Positions 37,007 through 46,185 are shown, counted from the stretch's first letter. The stretch: 64,000 nucleotides of DNA from Kineosporia sp. NBRC 101731 (GCF_030269305.1 NZ_BSTC01000008.1:124001-188000), one strand, 5' to 3'. Made by a program: numbers and translations. Notes: generated by a model not told the origin, from the sequence alone.

Positions 37007-37525
37007 TTACGGTGTGACATCGTGCAGATGATGCACCGGGTCGTGCAGGAGATAGCGCGCGAAGCTGTCGACGGTGAACCGCGCCCCGTCGCTGCGCCGC
37101 CCGGGCCGGCTCCACTGCTCGTCGGTGACGGCGGCGAACCGGTGGGCGATCGCGTCACCGGCCTCCAGGAGCTCACGCGAGACCAGCACCGGATCCTGCT
37201 CCCAGTACCGGTCGGCCAGCGCGGTGTCGTCCTGGTCCCAGTTGGGGAAGATCGGGTCGTTCTCGGTGAGCATCGTCTGCAGACGCCCGTCGAAGACCCG
37301 GAAGGTGTCACGCACGTGACAGGCGTACTCCAGCGGCGACCAGACCTCTTCGGAGGGACGTTTGCGCACGTCGGGCGTCACCAGCACCTCCAGCCAGGCG
37401 GCGGCGTTGGCCCGGATCAGCGACGGCAGGCGCCACATCGCAATGGATCCGGCCTCGTAACCGCACTCCGGGCAGGTGCGATCGAGTACCCACGTCCAGT
37501 CCTTGGTGTCCTTCGCGATCGCCAT
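37007..37525 (-). CDS. DinB-superfamily protein
   Basis: A 172-aa cytosolic four-helix-bundle protein of the DinB/YfiT class. Typical features are WSPLEYACHVRD, with the first metal-binding His, and a C-terminal HDPVHHLHDV with further histidines. In actinobacteria such proteins are often thiol-dependent (mycothiol) transferases or isomerases. An N-terminal CPECG pair is an addition to the usual fold. ATG 37525 follows TAATCT (minus strand) by 6 nt, so it is probably leaderless. Confidence 0.85.
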   Translation of the reverse strand: MAIAKDTKDWTWVLDRTCPECGYEAGSIAMWRLPSLIRANAAAWLEVLVTPDVRKRPSEEVWSPLEYACHVRDTFRVFDGRLQTMLTENDPIFPNWDQDDTALADRYWEQDPVLVSRELLEAGDAIAHRFAAVTDEQWSRPGRRSDGARFTVDSFARYLLHDPVHHLHDVTP

Positions 37526-37621
37526 GCACAAAGATTAGTGCGGACCTTCCGGGTGAATCCTCTTCTATGCGCACTCCTGTCACAGATATTTACCGGCCAC
37601 CTGCGCACTTAGCATGACCGG

Positions 37622-38107
37622 ATGCACCTGACCGTCGAAGCCGCCCGCCCCGAGCACGCCACCGACGTGTCCCGCCTGCTGCGTGATTACCTCACCCTCA
37701 CCGAGCAGGAGAAGACCGCCCGTGGCCTGGCCGTCGGCGGCCCGCTGCCGCAGCGTTACCAGGACGAGGTCGACCACCCGGAAAGCCTTCTCCCCGACTG
37801 CCTGCTCGCGTGCACCGGCGACCGGGTGCTCGGCCTGGTGGTGCTGAAGGAACAGGGCGACCAGGTCGAGATCAAGCGGCTCTGGGTCGACCCGGCCGCC
37901 CGCGGCACCGGTGCCGGCCGCGCCCTGGTGCGCGCGGCCGTCGACCGGGCCGGCGCCCGGCCGGTCACCCTCACCGTCTGGGACTGGCGGGCCGCCCCGA
38001 TCGGCCTCTACCGCTCACTCGGGTTCACCGACACGCAGTCGTGGGACGAACGTCCACACCTGATCTGCATGACTCTCCCGGCGGGCACCGCTCAGTCGAG
38101 CAGATAA
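37622..38107 (+). CDS. GNAT-family N-acetyltransferase
   Basis: A 161-aa acetyl-CoA-dependent acetyltransferase. The core motif is IKRLWVDPAARGTGAGRALV, where RGTGAG is the pyrophosphate-binding loop, and a LYRSLGF motif near the end is typical. Substrate unknown. TAGCAT ends 6 nt before the ATG, a leaderless layout. Its last 16 nt overlap the convergent allantoicase gene. Confidence 0.93.
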   Translation: MHLTVEAARPEHATDVSRLLRDYLTLTEQEKTARGLAVGGPLPQRYQDEVDHPESLLPDCLLACTGDRVLGLVVLKEQGDQVEIKRLWVDPAARGTGAGRALVRAAVDRAGARPVTLTVWDWRAAPIGLYRSLGFTDTQSWDERPHLICMTLPAGTAQSSR

Positions 38108-39234
38108 CTCCGCAGAACCGCCGGGATCACGTCCCTCGACGAGCGCAGCTGGTCCGCGTCCTGCGACGACAGGTCCGGCACCGCGAGCAGCAGCTCTTCC
38201 AGGTGCCCGTCCGGCAGCGCCTGCAGCCAGCGCCGCGCCGCCTCGTCCAGGGCCTCTTCGGTGAGTTCACCCAGGAACCGCACCCGGGACATCCCACCGT
38301 CCGGATACACGTCCATCCGGATCTGCGTCACCACGTCGCGGGCCACCCTCAACCGGTGCACCGAGTCGGGCCGCAACGGCCCGCGGGGCAGCAGTTCCAG
38401 CCAGGTCGAACTGTCATCAACAGAGGACGACGCCGGCACCGCACCGGTCAGTCTCACCTCTCCGGGAGCGTTGCCGAGGAAGTGGCTGGTGTCGATCACC
38501 GCCCGGCGCACCCGCCCGGCCCCGGCCAGCGCGAAGACCACCCAGTCGTTGCCGCCGTCGCGCCGCCGGGCGTTCTCCCAGCCGCCCTCGGTGGTCAGCG
38601 GGTCGCCGGGCCGGATCAGCTTGCCCGCCGACGAGTAGAACATGTCCGAACAGCCCACCACCGCACCGCCGTTCGTGAGCGCGGCAAGATCGATGGTGCC
38701 GGTCAGATGACGCGGGTCGGCCACCGGCTCACCGAGCACCCGCAGTCGGGCCACGCCGCCGTCCGGGTAGATCGACAGCCGCACGTGCGTCCAGCGGCGG
38801 TCACTGGCCACCTCGAACGCATTCTCGGTGTCACCCTTGAGCGCGACCTTCGGCAGGATCGTGGTCCAGGCGCTCTCGGGCAGGTCCTGAGCCACCGGGT
38901 GGCCCTCGCTCGCCGTCGCCTCGATCGTGGCGTAGGGCGGGTAATTGCCCTTGAAGTGCGCTGTGTCGATGACCACCGAGCGCACGACACCGGGAATGCC
39001 CAGCCGCACGATCGCGAAGTCGTTCCCCGGCCGGTCCACCGGGTCGCGGCGCCGGCGGGTCTCCCAGCCGTCGTAGATCTTGCCGTCCGGCCCGAATTCG
39101 TGCACCTGGTGCGCCGAGGGCTCCGGCCGGATCAGGTTGCGCCGGTCGGCGAACAACTGGTCGTTCGCGTACACCACCCGCCCGCCGACGTTCGAGCACG
39201 CGAGATCTGTCAGTCCGCCAAGTTGTTCAGCCAT
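38092..39234 (-). CDS. alc: Allantoicase
   Basis: A 380-aa enzyme that hydrolyses allantoate to ureidoglycolate and urea. It consists of two homologous beta-sandwich halves, visible as the repeated pattern GWETRRRRDPVDRPGNDFAIV with VVIDTAHFKGNYP and GWENARRRDGGNDWVVFAL with AVIDTSHFLGNAP. A C-terminal helical tail of about 55 residues is additional. ATG 39234 has AGGAAGG 8 nt upstream. It is the last gene of the urate operon, separated from allB by 125 bp containing the dispersed repeat. Confidence 0.95.
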   Translation of the reverse strand: MAEQLGGLTDLACSNVGGRVVYANDQLFADRRNLIRPEPSAHQVHEFGPDGKIYDGWETRRRRDPVDRPGNDFAIVRLGIPGVVRSVVIDTAHFKGNYPPYATIEATASEGHPVAQDLPESAWTTILPKVALKGDTENAFEVASDRRWTHVRLSIYPDGGVARLRVLGEPVADPRHLTGTIDLAALTNGGAVVGCSDMFYSSAGKLIRPGDPLTTEGGWENARRRDGGNDWVVFALAGAGRVRRAVIDTSHFLGNAPGEVRLTGAVPASSSVDDSSTWLELLPRGPLRPDSVHRLRVARDVVTQIRMDVYPDGGMSRVRFLGELTEEALDEAARRWLQALPDGHLEELLLAVPDLSSQDADQLRSSRDVIPAVLRSYLLD

Positions 39235-39260
39235 GTCGGCCACCTTCCTGTGCCACTTCC

Positions 39261-39350
39261 CCGGGGAAAGTCTGCATGATCACGACCAATAGGTGGGGGT
39301 CTACCGTGATCAGGCAAAGTTTCCCCGGAAAGATTGCATGATCACGAAGG
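39261..39350. repeat. Dispersed GTGATCATGCA repeat, copies 2 and 3
   Basis: Two direct copies about 62 bp apart: CCCCGGGGAAAGTC with TGCATGATCACGA (39273-39285), and TTCCCCGGAAAGAT with TGCATGATCACGAAGG (39335-39350). An inverted part-copy CGTGATCAGGCAAAG lies at 39305. The block separates allB from alc. Confidence 0.75.
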
Positions 39351-39359
39351 GTTTGAGGG

Positions 39360-40694
39360 CTACACGTCGCCCCGCCGCAGCAGCCGGCCCCGCGGGGGAG
39401 CGGTCAGGTCGATGGGCTCACCGGCCAGCCAGGTCTCGCGCACCACCCCGGCCAGGGCCATACCGTCGTAGGGCGTGATCGCGTGCTTGTGCTCCAGCGC
39501 GGAGGCCGCCACCACCGACGCCTCGTCGGGGGCGAACAGGCACAGGTCGGCGTCGTAGCCCAGCGCGATCCGGCCCTTGCGGGTCAGGCCGGCCAGGTTC
39601 GCGGTGCGGGCCGCCATGTACTCGGCCACGTCGACCAGCGTGAGGCCGTGGGTGCGGGCCTGGCTCCAGACCGCCCGCAGGCCCAGCTGCAGTGACGAGA
39701 TGCCACCCCAGGCCACACCGAAATCACCGATGTCGAAACGCTTCAGCTCCGGCGTGGAGGGGGAGTGGTCACTGACGATCACGTCGATCACGCCGTCGCG
39801 CAGCCCTTCCCAGAGCAGCTCACGGTTCGAGGACTCGCGGATCGGTGGGCAGCACTTGAACTGCGTGGCCCCGTCGGGAATCGACTCCGACGTGAAACTC
39901 AGGTAGTGCGGGCAGGTCTCGACCGTGATGAGCACACCGTCGCGCTTGGCCGAGGCCAGCATCGGCAGGGCGTCGGAGCTGGACAGGTGCAGGATGTGCA
40001 CCCGCGCCCGGGTGTACCGCGCGGCCTCGATCACCTCGGCGATGGCCATGTTCTCGGCGCCGCGCGGGCGCGAGGCCAGGAACTTCCGGTAGCGCTCGCC
40101 GTCGGCGGCCGGAGCCCGGTCGATCGCGTCTGAGTTCTCCGCGTGCACGATCATCAGGGCGCCGAAGTCCTGCAGCTTGCCGAGGTACTGCTCCAGCTCG
40201 TCCGACGACAGGGGCAGGAACTCGTCCACCCCGGAGTGCAGCAGGAAGCACTTGAACCCGAACACCCCGGCGTCGTGCAGCGGCCGCAGGTCGTCGAGGT
40301 TGCCGGGCACGGCCCCGCCCCAGAACCCGGTGTCCACGAAAACCGCACCGGAGGCCGATTTCCGCTTGATCTCGAGCGCCTCGACCGTGGTGGTGGCCGG
40401 GATCGAGTTCAGCGGCATGTCGATGACCGTGGTGACGCCGCCGGCCGCCGCGGCCCGGGTGGCGGTCTCGAAGCCCTCCCACTCGGTGCGGCCCGGCTCG
40501 TTGATGTGCACATGGGTGTCGACCAGGCCGGGCATCAGCACCACGTCGTCGCCCAGTTCGATCACCCGGGTGGCCTCCAGCGGCGCGTCGAGAGGCTCGA
40601 TCGCCACGATCCGCCCGTCTCGAATCCCGATGGAACGGGCCGACTCGCCCACCGTGGTGATGACGCGTCGAGCCCGGAAAACCGTGTCAAGCAT
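39360..40694 (-). CDS. allB: Allantoinase
   Basis: A 444-aa cyclic amidohydrolase converting allantoin to allantoate. The metal site is visible: DTHVHINEPG, the carboxylated Lys in FGFKCFLLHSG, His in MIVHAEN and HILHLSS, and Asp in VSDHSPS. The length is normal. The operon position between the DUF6986 gene and alc distinguishes it from hydantoinase or dihydroorotase paralogues. Confidence 0.96.
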   Translation of the reverse strand: MLDTVFRARRVITTVGESARSIGIRDGRIVAIEPLDAPLEATRVIELGDDVVLMPGLVDTHVHINEPGRTEWEGFETATRAAAAGGVTTVIDMPLNSIPATTTVEALEIKRKSASGAVFVDTGFWGGAVPGNLDDLRPLHDAGVFGFKCFLLHSGVDEFLPLSSDELEQYLGKLQDFGALMIVHAENSDAIDRAPAADGERYRKFLASRPRGAENMAIAEVIEAARYTRARVHILHLSSSDALPMLASAKRDGVLITVETCPHYLSFTSESIPDGATQFKCCPPIRESSNRELLWEGLRDGVIDVIVSDHSPSTPELKRFDIGDFGVAWGGISSLQLGLRAVWSQARTHGLTLVDVAEYMAARTANLAGLTRKGRIALGYDADLCLFAPDEASVVAASALEHKHAITPYDGMALAGVVRETWLAGEPIDLTAPPRGRLLRRGDV

Positions 40695-40709
40695 GAGAAC
40701 CTCGTCCCG

Positions 40710-41948
40710 TCAGCGTTTCGCCAGCACCAGCAGGGCCGCCCGGTCGAGTCCGGAGGCGAGAAGCACCTCGGAGTCGTCACAGGCCCCGCACTCCACCGCC
40801 CGCAACACCGCGTTGGCCAGGGCCTGTGCGGTGGCGGGCTCGTCCATCACGCCTGAGTCCGCCTTCTGGGTGTAGGCCCGCAGACGCGCCGCGCTCGGCG
40901 CGAGCTGCGCCCGGTAGAACGCATAAGTGGCTGCGTACCGGGTGACCAGGTGCCCCGGGTGCAGGTCCCAGCCCTGGTACAACGCGCGCTCCAGGGCCCG
41001 GTTCACCAGCCGGGCGTGCAGGGTCCAGGCCGCCGCGATCTCGTCCGGGGAGCCGACCGGGATCACGTTCGTCGACCCGTCACTCACCCGTACACCGGTC
41101 TGCGCGGCGGCCAGCTGCATCACGGCCTTGGCGTGGTCGGCCAGCGGGTGCTCCAGCGACTGGTAGCCCGCGACCACCCCGGCCGCCGCACTGAAATCGT
41201 AGGTGCCGTAGTGCAGTCCCTCGCAGCGGCCCTGTGCGGCGTGCACCAGTCGGGCCACCGCCGCCGTGCCGTCCGGCCCGTAGACCGCCTGCGGCACCTC
41301 GATCTGCAGCTCCAGGCGCAGCGATCCCTCGTCCAGCCCGTAGGTCGACTCCAGGTACGCGAGCACCCGCACCCCGGCGTGGACCTCGGCCTCGTGGGCG
41401 ACCTTCGGTAGCGTCACGACGAATCGCTCCGGTAGTCCATCGTGCGAAACCGCCGCGGAGACAAGGAGTTCCAGTGTTTTCAGGCCTCTCCAGCGGGTGG
41501 CGGGCTGGAGCCCTTTGATGCGGGTGCCGGTGAGCAGCGGAGCCTCGGGCCGCCCGGCCAGCTCGGCCAGCGCGATCCCGGCGGCGGTCGCCGCCGCGTC
41601 CTCCTCCTCGGAAGGACGTAAACCGTAACCGTCCTCGAAGTCGACCCGGACGTCCTCGATCGGCTGGGAGGCGAGTTTCGCCAACAGACGCGGGTGGACG
41701 TCTACCATCAGTTCCGCGGGAAGCCCCGAGAAAGACGCCAGGGACGCGGAATCGGTGACGTGGGTGCTCAGCAGGGTCAGTGCCCGTGAACCCCACTGTG
41801 TGCAGGTCGACGCGGTGAACTGATCGGCCGGTACGTACGCGGTGTGCACCGGCTGCCGGCTGGGGGCCTCGCCCGGGAAGCGGGCGGCCTGGGCGTCGGC
41901 GGGGGCCAGCAGGGTGTCGATCTCGGAAATGAAGGCAGCGTCGAACAT
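40710..41948 (-). CDS. DUF6986 protein (aldolase/citrate-lyase-like fold)
   Basis: A 412-aa cytosolic protein with features of the HpcH/HpaI aldolase-citrate lyase superfamily: DVRVDFEDGYG, RFVVTLPKVAHEAEV and LQIEVPQAVYGPDG, which resemble metal- and phosphate-binding barrel motifs, and HYGTYDFSAAAG. It lies between uricase and allB with short gaps, as DUF6986 genes commonly do in actinobacterial urate clusters. A role with a C2-C4 acid from ureidoglycolate or glyoxylate is possible but unproven. ATG 41948 has AAGGGGA upstream. Confidence 0.8.
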   Translation of the reverse strand: MFDAAFISEIDTLLAPADAQAARFPGEAPSRQPVHTAYVPADQFTASTCTQWGSRALTLLSTHVTDSASLASFSGLPAELMVDVHPRLLAKLASQPIEDVRVDFEDGYGLRPSEEEDAAATAAGIALAELAGRPEAPLLTGTRIKGLQPATRWRGLKTLELLVSAAVSHDGLPERFVVTLPKVAHEAEVHAGVRVLAYLESTYGLDEGSLRLELQIEVPQAVYGPDGTAAVARLVHAAQGRCEGLHYGTYDFSAAAGVVAGYQSLEHPLADHAKAVMQLAAAQTGVRVSDGSTNVIPVGSPDEIAAAWTLHARLVNRALERALYQGWDLHPGHLVTRYAATYAFYRAQLAPSAARLRAYTQKADSGVMDEPATAQALANAVLRAVECGACDDSEVLLASGLDRAALLVLAKR

Positions 41949-41967
41949 GTCGTTCCCCTTACAGGAC

Positions 41968-42843
41968 TCAGGCAAAACCGGGAACGAACTGCCAGGCGGG
42001 GCCGGCGTCCGGCGCCTCCTCGCGCAGCACCTGACCCTCGATCAGGCCGTACGGACGGTCCCCGGCGATGAACACCTCGTTCGGGTTGTCCAGCCCGAAA
42101 GGTGAGAGGTCGGCCAGGTAGTGATGTTTGTTCGGCATCGACAGCCGTACCTCGGCAACCTCACCGAACTTCTCCAGCACGGCCCGGCCCATCGCGTACA
42201 AGGTCTGCTGAAGAGCGAGACTGTGTGTCGCTGAGAAGGTTTCGAGCAGTACCGCACGGATGGCCGGGTAGATCTCGCCGAAGGCCAGATCGGCGGAGGA
42301 ATACCGCCAGCGGGCGGTCACCGAGGTCGCCAGAATCCGGTCGGTGGTCTCCGGCAGGGTCGTGTACTCGTCGCGCGGGAAGCCGTGGAACTCCGAGCCG
42401 GTGGTCTTCAGTACCACCAGATCGGTCAGCCCGGACACCACCCAGACCTGATCGCCGTCGAAAGTCACGCTGGTGGTGCGACGTTCGCCGCCCGGCCGGG
42501 CGAAGGAGTGATCGTCGAGGTGATCCCAGGGCAGCTGGTCGATCTCGATCTGCGCACCCTTCACCGGCTCCTGCGACTCGACGAAGTGCCGGCCCAGGCG
42601 AATCGCGAAGTCTTCCGGTGTACCCACGCCGAACTTGCGGGCGAAGGCGTACACGGTGTTCTTCTGCGTGTCCGTGGCCAGCACCGACGCGTTGTCCCCG
42701 GTCAGGTAGGTGGCGTCGAACGCCCCCCGCAGGTGGGTGCTGATGTTGAGGTCGGTGAGCACGTGCCGCGGGGCGGTGCGGTCCACGTGCACGAGTCGCA
42801 CCTCGGCCTTGCCGTACTGGTTGACTCCCAGGACGATGCCCAT
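41968..42843 (-). CDS. Urate oxidase (uricase)
   Basis: A 291-aa cofactor-free oxidase converting urate to 5-hydroxyisourate. Family landmarks: NQYGKAEVRLV at the N-terminus, the Thr in LATDTQKNTVYAFA, LKTTGSEFHGFPRDEYTTL, and the active-site His in MPNKHHYLADL. It is single-domain and of standard length. It follows hiuH by 3 nt in the urate operon. Confidence 0.97.
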   Translation of the reverse strand: MGIVLGVNQYGKAEVRLVHVDRTAPRHVLTDLNISTHLRGAFDATYLTGDNASVLATDTQKNTVYAFARKFGVGTPEDFAIRLGRHFVESQEPVKGAQIEIDQLPWDHLDDHSFARPGGERRTTSVTFDGDQVWVVSGLTDLVVLKTTGSEFHGFPRDEYTTLPETTDRILATSVTARWRYSSADLAFGEIYPAIRAVLLETFSATHSLALQQTLYAMGRAVLEKFGEVAEVRLSMPNKHHYLADLSPFGLDNPNEVFIAGDRPYGLIEGQVLREEAPDAGPAWQFVPGFA

Positions 42844-42846
42844 GCC

Positions 42847-43179
42847 TCAGCTCCCTCGGTAGGTCGAGTACGCGTAGGCCGACAGAAGAATCGGCACGTG
42901 GAAGTGACCGTCTTCCGTGATCCGGAACGTGACGGTCACCTCCGGGTAGAAGCATTCCCGGCCCTGCTGCTCGAACCATTCTCCGGTTCCGAACGTCAGG
43001 CGGAAGATGCCGGGAGTGAGGATCTCGTCACTACCCCAGTCGCGGATGCGACCGTCGGAGTCGGTGCGGGCGGTGGCCAGCGGGGTCCAGCCGGACGACG
43101 ACCTCTCGAGCACCACCGACACGCCCTCGGCCGGCCGGCCGGTACCCGAGTCCAGCACGTGGGTGGACAGCGTGGCCAT
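42847..43179 (-). CDS. 5-hydroxyisourate hydrolase
   Basis: A 110-aa transthyretin-like enzyme (HiuH) that opens 5-hydroxyisourate to OHCU. It starts with STHVLDSGTGRPA, where the His is catalytic, and ends in the diagnostic YRGS. Its ATG overlaps the uraD stop (ATGA). Confidence 0.97.
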   Translation of the reverse strand: MATLSTHVLDSGTGRPAEGVSVVLERSSSGWTPLATARTDSDGRIRDWGSDEILTPGIFRLTFGTGEWFEQQGRECFYPEVTVTFRITEDGHFHVPILLSAYAYSTYRGS

Positions 43180-43745
43180 CAGGCGACCTCTTCCGACAAC
43201 TCGTCGATCAGCGCGCCCAGACGTAGTTGCGCGATCTGGGCGAGCTGGTCACGCACCACGTCGGCCTCGGCCTCCGGGTCGTTCTCCAGCCGCTCGGTCA
43301 GCGCCAGCAAGATCTCCGGTCCGCTGCGCCCGGCCGCCCGGATCAGGAACACCCGGTCGAACTTCTTCTCGTAAGCCAGGTTTCCAGCATGTAACTTCTC
43401 GGCCAGATCGGCGTCCGCGGCATCCACGCCGGACTGCTCCGACCGGGAGTGGGCAGCCTCACGACTGGCGTCGGCGGGCCTCTCACCGATGCGGGGATGC
43501 CTGCTCAGAGCCAGATGAAGGTCGTCGTCAGTGAGCACCAGCCCGAACCGGTAGGCGGTGGCCAGCAGGCTCTCGACATCCGGGTAGGGGCGCCCGGCCA
43601 GCACCGCTGTCGCCCAGCCGGGCCCGTGCAGGCAGGTCAGGAGCCGTTGCCGGGCGGTCTCGGAAGTGAGCTCGTTGAACACTGCGACACCGTGCGCTGC
43701 GGGCACCGGGCTCCTCAAGATCGATGGTCGGTTCCCGGACACCAT
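43179..43745 (-). CDS. uraD: OHCU decarboxylase
   Basis: A 188-aa helical enzyme decarboxylating 2-oxo-4-hydroxy-4-carboxy-5-ureidoimidazoline to S-allantoin. Recognised by HPRIGERP with the catalytic His, SRSEQSGV, and NLAYEKKFDRVFLIRAAGRS. ATG 43745 is preferred. It begins 2 nt after the stop of the anchored secreted protein, so it may be transcribed with that gene. It is the first of the urate-pathway genes. Confidence 0.95.
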   Translation of the reverse strand: MVSGNRPSILRSPVPAAHGVAVFNELTSETARQRLLTCLHGPGWATAVLAGRPYPDVESLLATAYRFGLVLTDDDLHLALSRHPRIGERPADASREAAHSRSEQSGVDAADADLAEKLHAGNLAYEKKFDRVFLIRAAGRSGPEILLALTERLENDPEAEADVVRDQLAQIAQLRLGALIDELSEEVA

Positions 43746-43747
43746 AC

Positions 43748-44794
43748 TCAACGACGGCGTCGGCGAGAACGACTAGGACGCAACATGATCGCCGCGCTGA
43801 ACAGGACAACCATCACAACCACGGCCCCGCCGGCTCCGATCATCAGGCGAAGGCGGTTGTCGTCACCGGCCAGAGTGCGCAGGGTTTCGTTTGTCCCCGA
43901 GGTGGTTTCAGCAGAGGACGAGGTGGGCGCCGCGGTCTCGACCGCGTAGCTGGGCACCCGTACCCGCAGAACCGGCTGATCCTCGCCCTCCGACCCGATC
44001 AGGGCGTAGGCGCCGTCGTCGATGACCGCGATCGACTCACCCTGTTCCTGGTCGGGCAGAGCTTCGGAGGCCAGCGTGTCGAGGCTGCCGTCCTCGGCGG
44101 TCTCCGGGTCGGCGATCACCGACTGGTTGCCGTATCCACGCAGGAGCATGTTCCCGTCGGGCAGGAAGGCCCCGTCGGTGACGAGCGAGGCCCCGGTGCG
44201 GGCGACCCGGGTCATCCGGGTGATGCGCGAGACCCCGGTGCCGCCGGGCCAGACCTTGGTGGGGACGGCGAACACCTCGGACCCGAACAGCGTCTTGGAG
44301 ACCACGTAGAGCCGGCCCGTGCGCGGATCGGCCAGCAGGGCCTCGGCGTCGCGCGGGCCCCCGGGGTAGGTCAGGCGCAGCACCCGGATCGGCTGCACCG
44401 TCATGTCCGTCAGCTGCTCCGGCTCCCGGATGATCGCGATGCGTACGTCGTCGTGCTTGGCGTTGTTGTCGCCGATGTCCCCGATCGCGATCAGCGCCCG
44501 GCCGTCGGCGTCGCGCCAGCTGGTGATCGCTTCCCAGTCCCGGGCGTCCTCACCGGCGATCGTCACTGCCGCCGCGGTGGAACCGCCCTTCGCGATCGCG
44601 TAGATCCGGTTCGAGTTGCCGGAGTCGTTGTGCGTCCAGAGCACACCGTCGTGCAGCAGGCTCGGGGCCAGGCCGGAGCTCTCCAGGATGCGCGGATCGC
44701 TGATCACCCGGTCGGTGCGGGTCTTCGCTTGGGCCGTGCCGGGAACCAGCAGCACCAGCAGCAGCGCGAACAGGGCGGTCAGCGGCTTCCTCAC
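43748..44794 (-). CDS. Secreted, C-terminally anchored beta-propeller-like protein
   Basis: A 348-aa protein with a signal peptide (cleavage likely after AQA at about 23), an extracellular beta-rich domain of about 270 residues with propeller-like repeats (LWTHNDSGNSNRIYAI, LIAIGDIGDNNAKHDDVRI, LYVVSKTLF), a Ser/Thr linker, one membrane segment and an RRRRR tail. The Asp/Asn-rich turns suggest calcium binding. Function unknown. It overlaps the methyltransferase gene by 4 nt and nearly touches uraD; whether it serves urate metabolism is unclear. Confidence 0.7.
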   Translation of the reverse strand: MRKPLTALFALLLVLLVPGTAQAKTRTDRVISDPRILESSGLAPSLLHDGVLWTHNDSGNSNRIYAIAKGGSTAAAVTIAGEDARDWEAITSWRDADGRALIAIGDIGDNNAKHDDVRIAIIREPEQLTDMTVQPIRVLRLTYPGGPRDAEALLADPRTGRLYVVSKTLFGSEVFAVPTKVWPGGTGVSRITRMTRVARTGASLVTDGAFLPDGNMLLRGYGNQSVIADPETAEDGSLDTLASEALPDQEQGESIAVIDDGAYALIGSEGEDQPVLRVRVPSYAVETAAPTSSSAETTSGTNETLRTLAGDDNRLRLMIGAGGAVVVMVVLFSAAIMLRPSRSRRRRR

Positions 44795-45993
44795 CCGAGC
44801 GTCACCGCGTCCACCTCGGGCCGCAGGCGCTCGGCCAGGGCCGGTTGCACCTGCCAGGCCGAGACCAGCTCGGTGTACTCGGCCACCCGCCGGGCGGTCG
44901 GCGCGGTGCCGGTGCGCACGGCGCGGATCAGGGCGTTGCGCGGGGTGTGCCGGGAGTCGATGAACTCGACCACCTCCACCCGGTAGCCGAGCAGCCGCAG
45001 CAGGTCGGCCCGCACGGTGTCGGTGAGCACGTCGGCGAAACGCTCGCGCAGGATGGCGTGCCGGGTCAGCCCGGCGAACGGGATGCCGCCCTGGGCGTCG
45101 GCGAGCTGCCGCTGGATGTCCTGGTGGCAGCAGGGGGCAGCCAGCACGCCCCGGGCCTGCCAGCGCACGGCCAGGGCCAGCGAGTCGTCCGTCGCGGTGT
45201 CGCAGGCGTGCAGGGCGAGCACGATGTCGACCCCGGTGAACTCGGGGTCGACGGCGGCCTCCTCGATCGAGGCGGCCTTGAACCCGAGACCCTCCAGTCC
45301 GGCCTCCGCCGCCACCCGGGCATTGCGCTCGGCCATCTCCGGCCGGATGTCCACACCCAGCGTCTGCACGTCCGGATCGATCTCGGAGGCCAGGTACCGG
45401 TGCGCGGCCATGGTCAGGTAGGCGTTGCCGCAGCCGAGGTCGACCACGCGCAGCGGGCGGCCCTCCTGCTTCACCTTGCGGGCGATCGGGGCCAGCTGCC
45501 GCAGGAAGGCATCCACCTGCCGGCGCTTGGCGGCGTCGGCCCCGAGCACCGTGAACAGCGGGTCGGCCGGGTCGATGAGGTGGTTCTTGGCGCGGTCGTG
45601 CGTGGTGTCGACCGGCTCGGCGGTCTGCTCGGAGGTGTGCACCTGGGCCTCGCCGCGCTTGGTCACCCGCAGCTGCACCACGCTGTCGCGGGTCTCCACG
45701 TGCCAGTTGCCGAACGGCTGGGCGAGCAGGTCGCCGACCATGCTCTCGGCGTCGGCCCCGGTGAGATTACGGACGACGGGGATGCGCCCGTCGGTCGAGG
45801 TCACCTGGAGGTGCCGCTCGCCACGGAGGTCGACCGGCCTCAGCTGCGCCCGCTGTGGGTCCGGACGGGCACTGCGCCGGTGGCCCGAGGCGACGGCACG
45901 CACCAGCCCGCCGGTGTCCAGGAGGAGGGGGCGGAGACGGTCGAGGGCAGGCTGGAGCGGTTCGGGCACGGGAGCGATTGTCTCAGGACTCAT
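44791..45993 (-). CDS. SAM-dependent methyltransferase (Methyltransf_32-like)
   Basis: A 400-aa protein. After a 150-residue N-terminal domain, a class I methyltransferase fold begins with VVDLGCGNAYLTMA (SAM-binding loop); LGVDIRPEMAERN follows, and a C-C-H motif in LAAPCCHQDI is typical of the Methyltransf_32 group. The substrate is unknown; RNA modification is plausible for the group. It shares a 4-nt overlap with the downstream secreted-protein gene. Confidence 0.8.
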   Translation of the reverse strand: MSPETIAPVPEPLQPALDRLRPLLLDTGGLVRAVASGHRRSARPDPQRAQLRPVDLRGERHLQVTSTDGRIPVVRNLTGADAESMVGDLLAQPFGNWHVETRDSVVQLRVTKRGEAQVHTSEQTAEPVDTTHDRAKNHLIDPADPLFTVLGADAAKRRQVDAFLRQLAPIARKVKQEGRPLRVVDLGCGNAYLTMAAHRYLASEIDPDVQTLGVDIRPEMAERNARVAAEAGLEGLGFKAASIEEAAVDPEFTGVDIVLALHACDTATDDSLALAVRWQARGVLAAPCCHQDIQRQLADAQGGIPFAGLTRHAILRERFADVLTDTVRADLLRLLGYRVEVVEFIDSRHTPRNALIRAVRTGTAPTARRVAEYTELVSAWQVQPALAERLRPEVDAVTLG

Positions 45994-46050
45994 CCAGGAC
46001 CCCGGCGAGGCGAGCCCTCACCTGCCGCGGCGAGCCCCCTCCAACCCCGT

Positions 46051-46133
46051 CGTGATCATGCAAAACCTCCCCGGAGTTCTAGAACTGTCCGGGCAAGAGT
46101 TCTAGAAGACTGGGGAGGTTTTGCATGATCACG
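46051..46133. repeat. Perfect 22-bp inverted repeat of the GTGATCATGCA family
   Basis: Arms 46051-46072 and 46112-46133 are exact complements (core CGTGATCATGCAAAACC). The 39-bp centre holds a 12-bp palindrome AGTTCTAGAACT (46075-46086) and a second AGTTCTAGAA (46098-46107). It lies between the methyltransferase and the rrf2 terminator. This is the best-preserved copy of the dispersed element. Confidence 0.9.
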
Positions 46134-46185
46134 AACAAAGGGTGGGCGGCCAGCAGCTAGCCGACTAGCCGACTAGCGACTAGGC

